From NCBI GenBank assembly GCA_009702955.1, contig WLHA01000115.1:1-5416 (forward strand): a stretch of DNA of 5,416 bases, given 5' to 3'. The notes beneath the pieces were generated by a model. That model saw nothing but the letters and a program-made list of their open reading frames with translations, was not told the DNA's origin and did no database searches. Source of the DNA: Actinomycetota bacterium (GTDB lineage Bacteria; Actinomycetota; Acidimicrobiia; IMCC26256). This document shows positions 5,363 to 5,416 of the stretch, in pieces. Made by a program: the position numbers and the translations under genes. How positions within the stretch are numbered: position 1 is the first letter of the stretch; the number at the start of each line of letters is the position of its first letter.

Positions 5363-5416
5363 TTCCTGCGGCGGGGGATCTACTGCATTTCCTTACGCGC
5401 ACTCTCCTAATCCGCA

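Larger units (their letters stand above)
5121..5416. other. Intergenic region upstream of the large gene, no confident long gene
   Basis: Roughly 296 nt with frequent stops in the readable frames. It contains the nested inverted repeat at 5286-5362, a 32-codon minus-strand ORF at 5157-5255, a candidate promoter at 5150-5177 and the 8-bp palindrome GAGTACTC at 5151-5158. If transcribed toward the large gene, most of it would be a long 5' leader. The last 50 bases (5367-5416) hold a G-run (5373-5377) but nothing I can assign. Confidence 0.6.

Noticed and set aside
5393..5416. Tail of a minus-strand gene entering from the right edge (seven codons then TAA at 5395-5393)
   Set aside because: Seven codons give no identifiable protein signal, and a stop in a short stretch is expected by chance. 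It remains possible that an upstream gene ends here with the 5286-5362 structure as its terminator.

Overview
The window looks like a chromosomal segment from an actinobacterium (Actinomycetota) of moderate G+C content. The lineage is an inference from gene style: a GntR/FCD regulator, an Arr-type ADP-ribosyltransferase, and a very long GT-C-like membrane protein with an actinobacterial-style SGNH tail. Acidimicrobiia or a related aquatic/soil lineage would fit, but nothing here proves it. All genes but one lie on the minus strand.

Region 1 (1-1801) is a small catabolic unit. A VOC-superfamily gene, cut by the left edge, starts 2 nt after the stop of a complete fumarylacetoacetate hydrolase (FAH) family gene (junction TGATAATG). 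A GntR regulator of the FCD subfamily is transcribed divergently. The short divergent region holds a perfect 10-bp palindrome (TCCTATAGGA) with matching outer bases, the likely operator. FAH and VOC enzymes together recall meta-cleavage-type breakdown of aromatic compounds, with the GntR protein as ligand-responsive switch; the substrate cannot be read from the sequence.

Region 2 (1805-2403) holds a complete Arr-family (rifamycin) ADP-ribosyltransferase, convergent with the regulator, and a tRNA-Val with anticodon TAC, both on the minus strand. The arr reading frame stays open backwards through the tRNA, but a Shine-Dalgarno sequence places its real start at 2274, after the tRNA.

Region 3 (2404-5120) is dominated by one gene of about 873 codons on the minus strand. 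It encodes a polytopic membrane protein with a GT-C glycosyltransferase-like N-terminal half, an extracytoplasmic middle region and a C-terminal SGNH-hydrolase-like domain. The SGNH nucleophile Ser is Ala (GDA instead of GDS) and the catalytic His is Asn (DGEN instead of DGxH). This apparent pseudo-enzyme fused to a membrane transferase is the most interesting item in the window. A 9-bp hairpin follows the gene.

Region 4 (5121-5416) has no convincing long gene. It carries a strong nested inverted repeat (11-bp outer arms, 8-bp inner hairpin whose loop is a run of six C on the minus strand), a 32-codon ORF with a Shine-Dalgarno-like sequence, and a possible promoter for the large gene.
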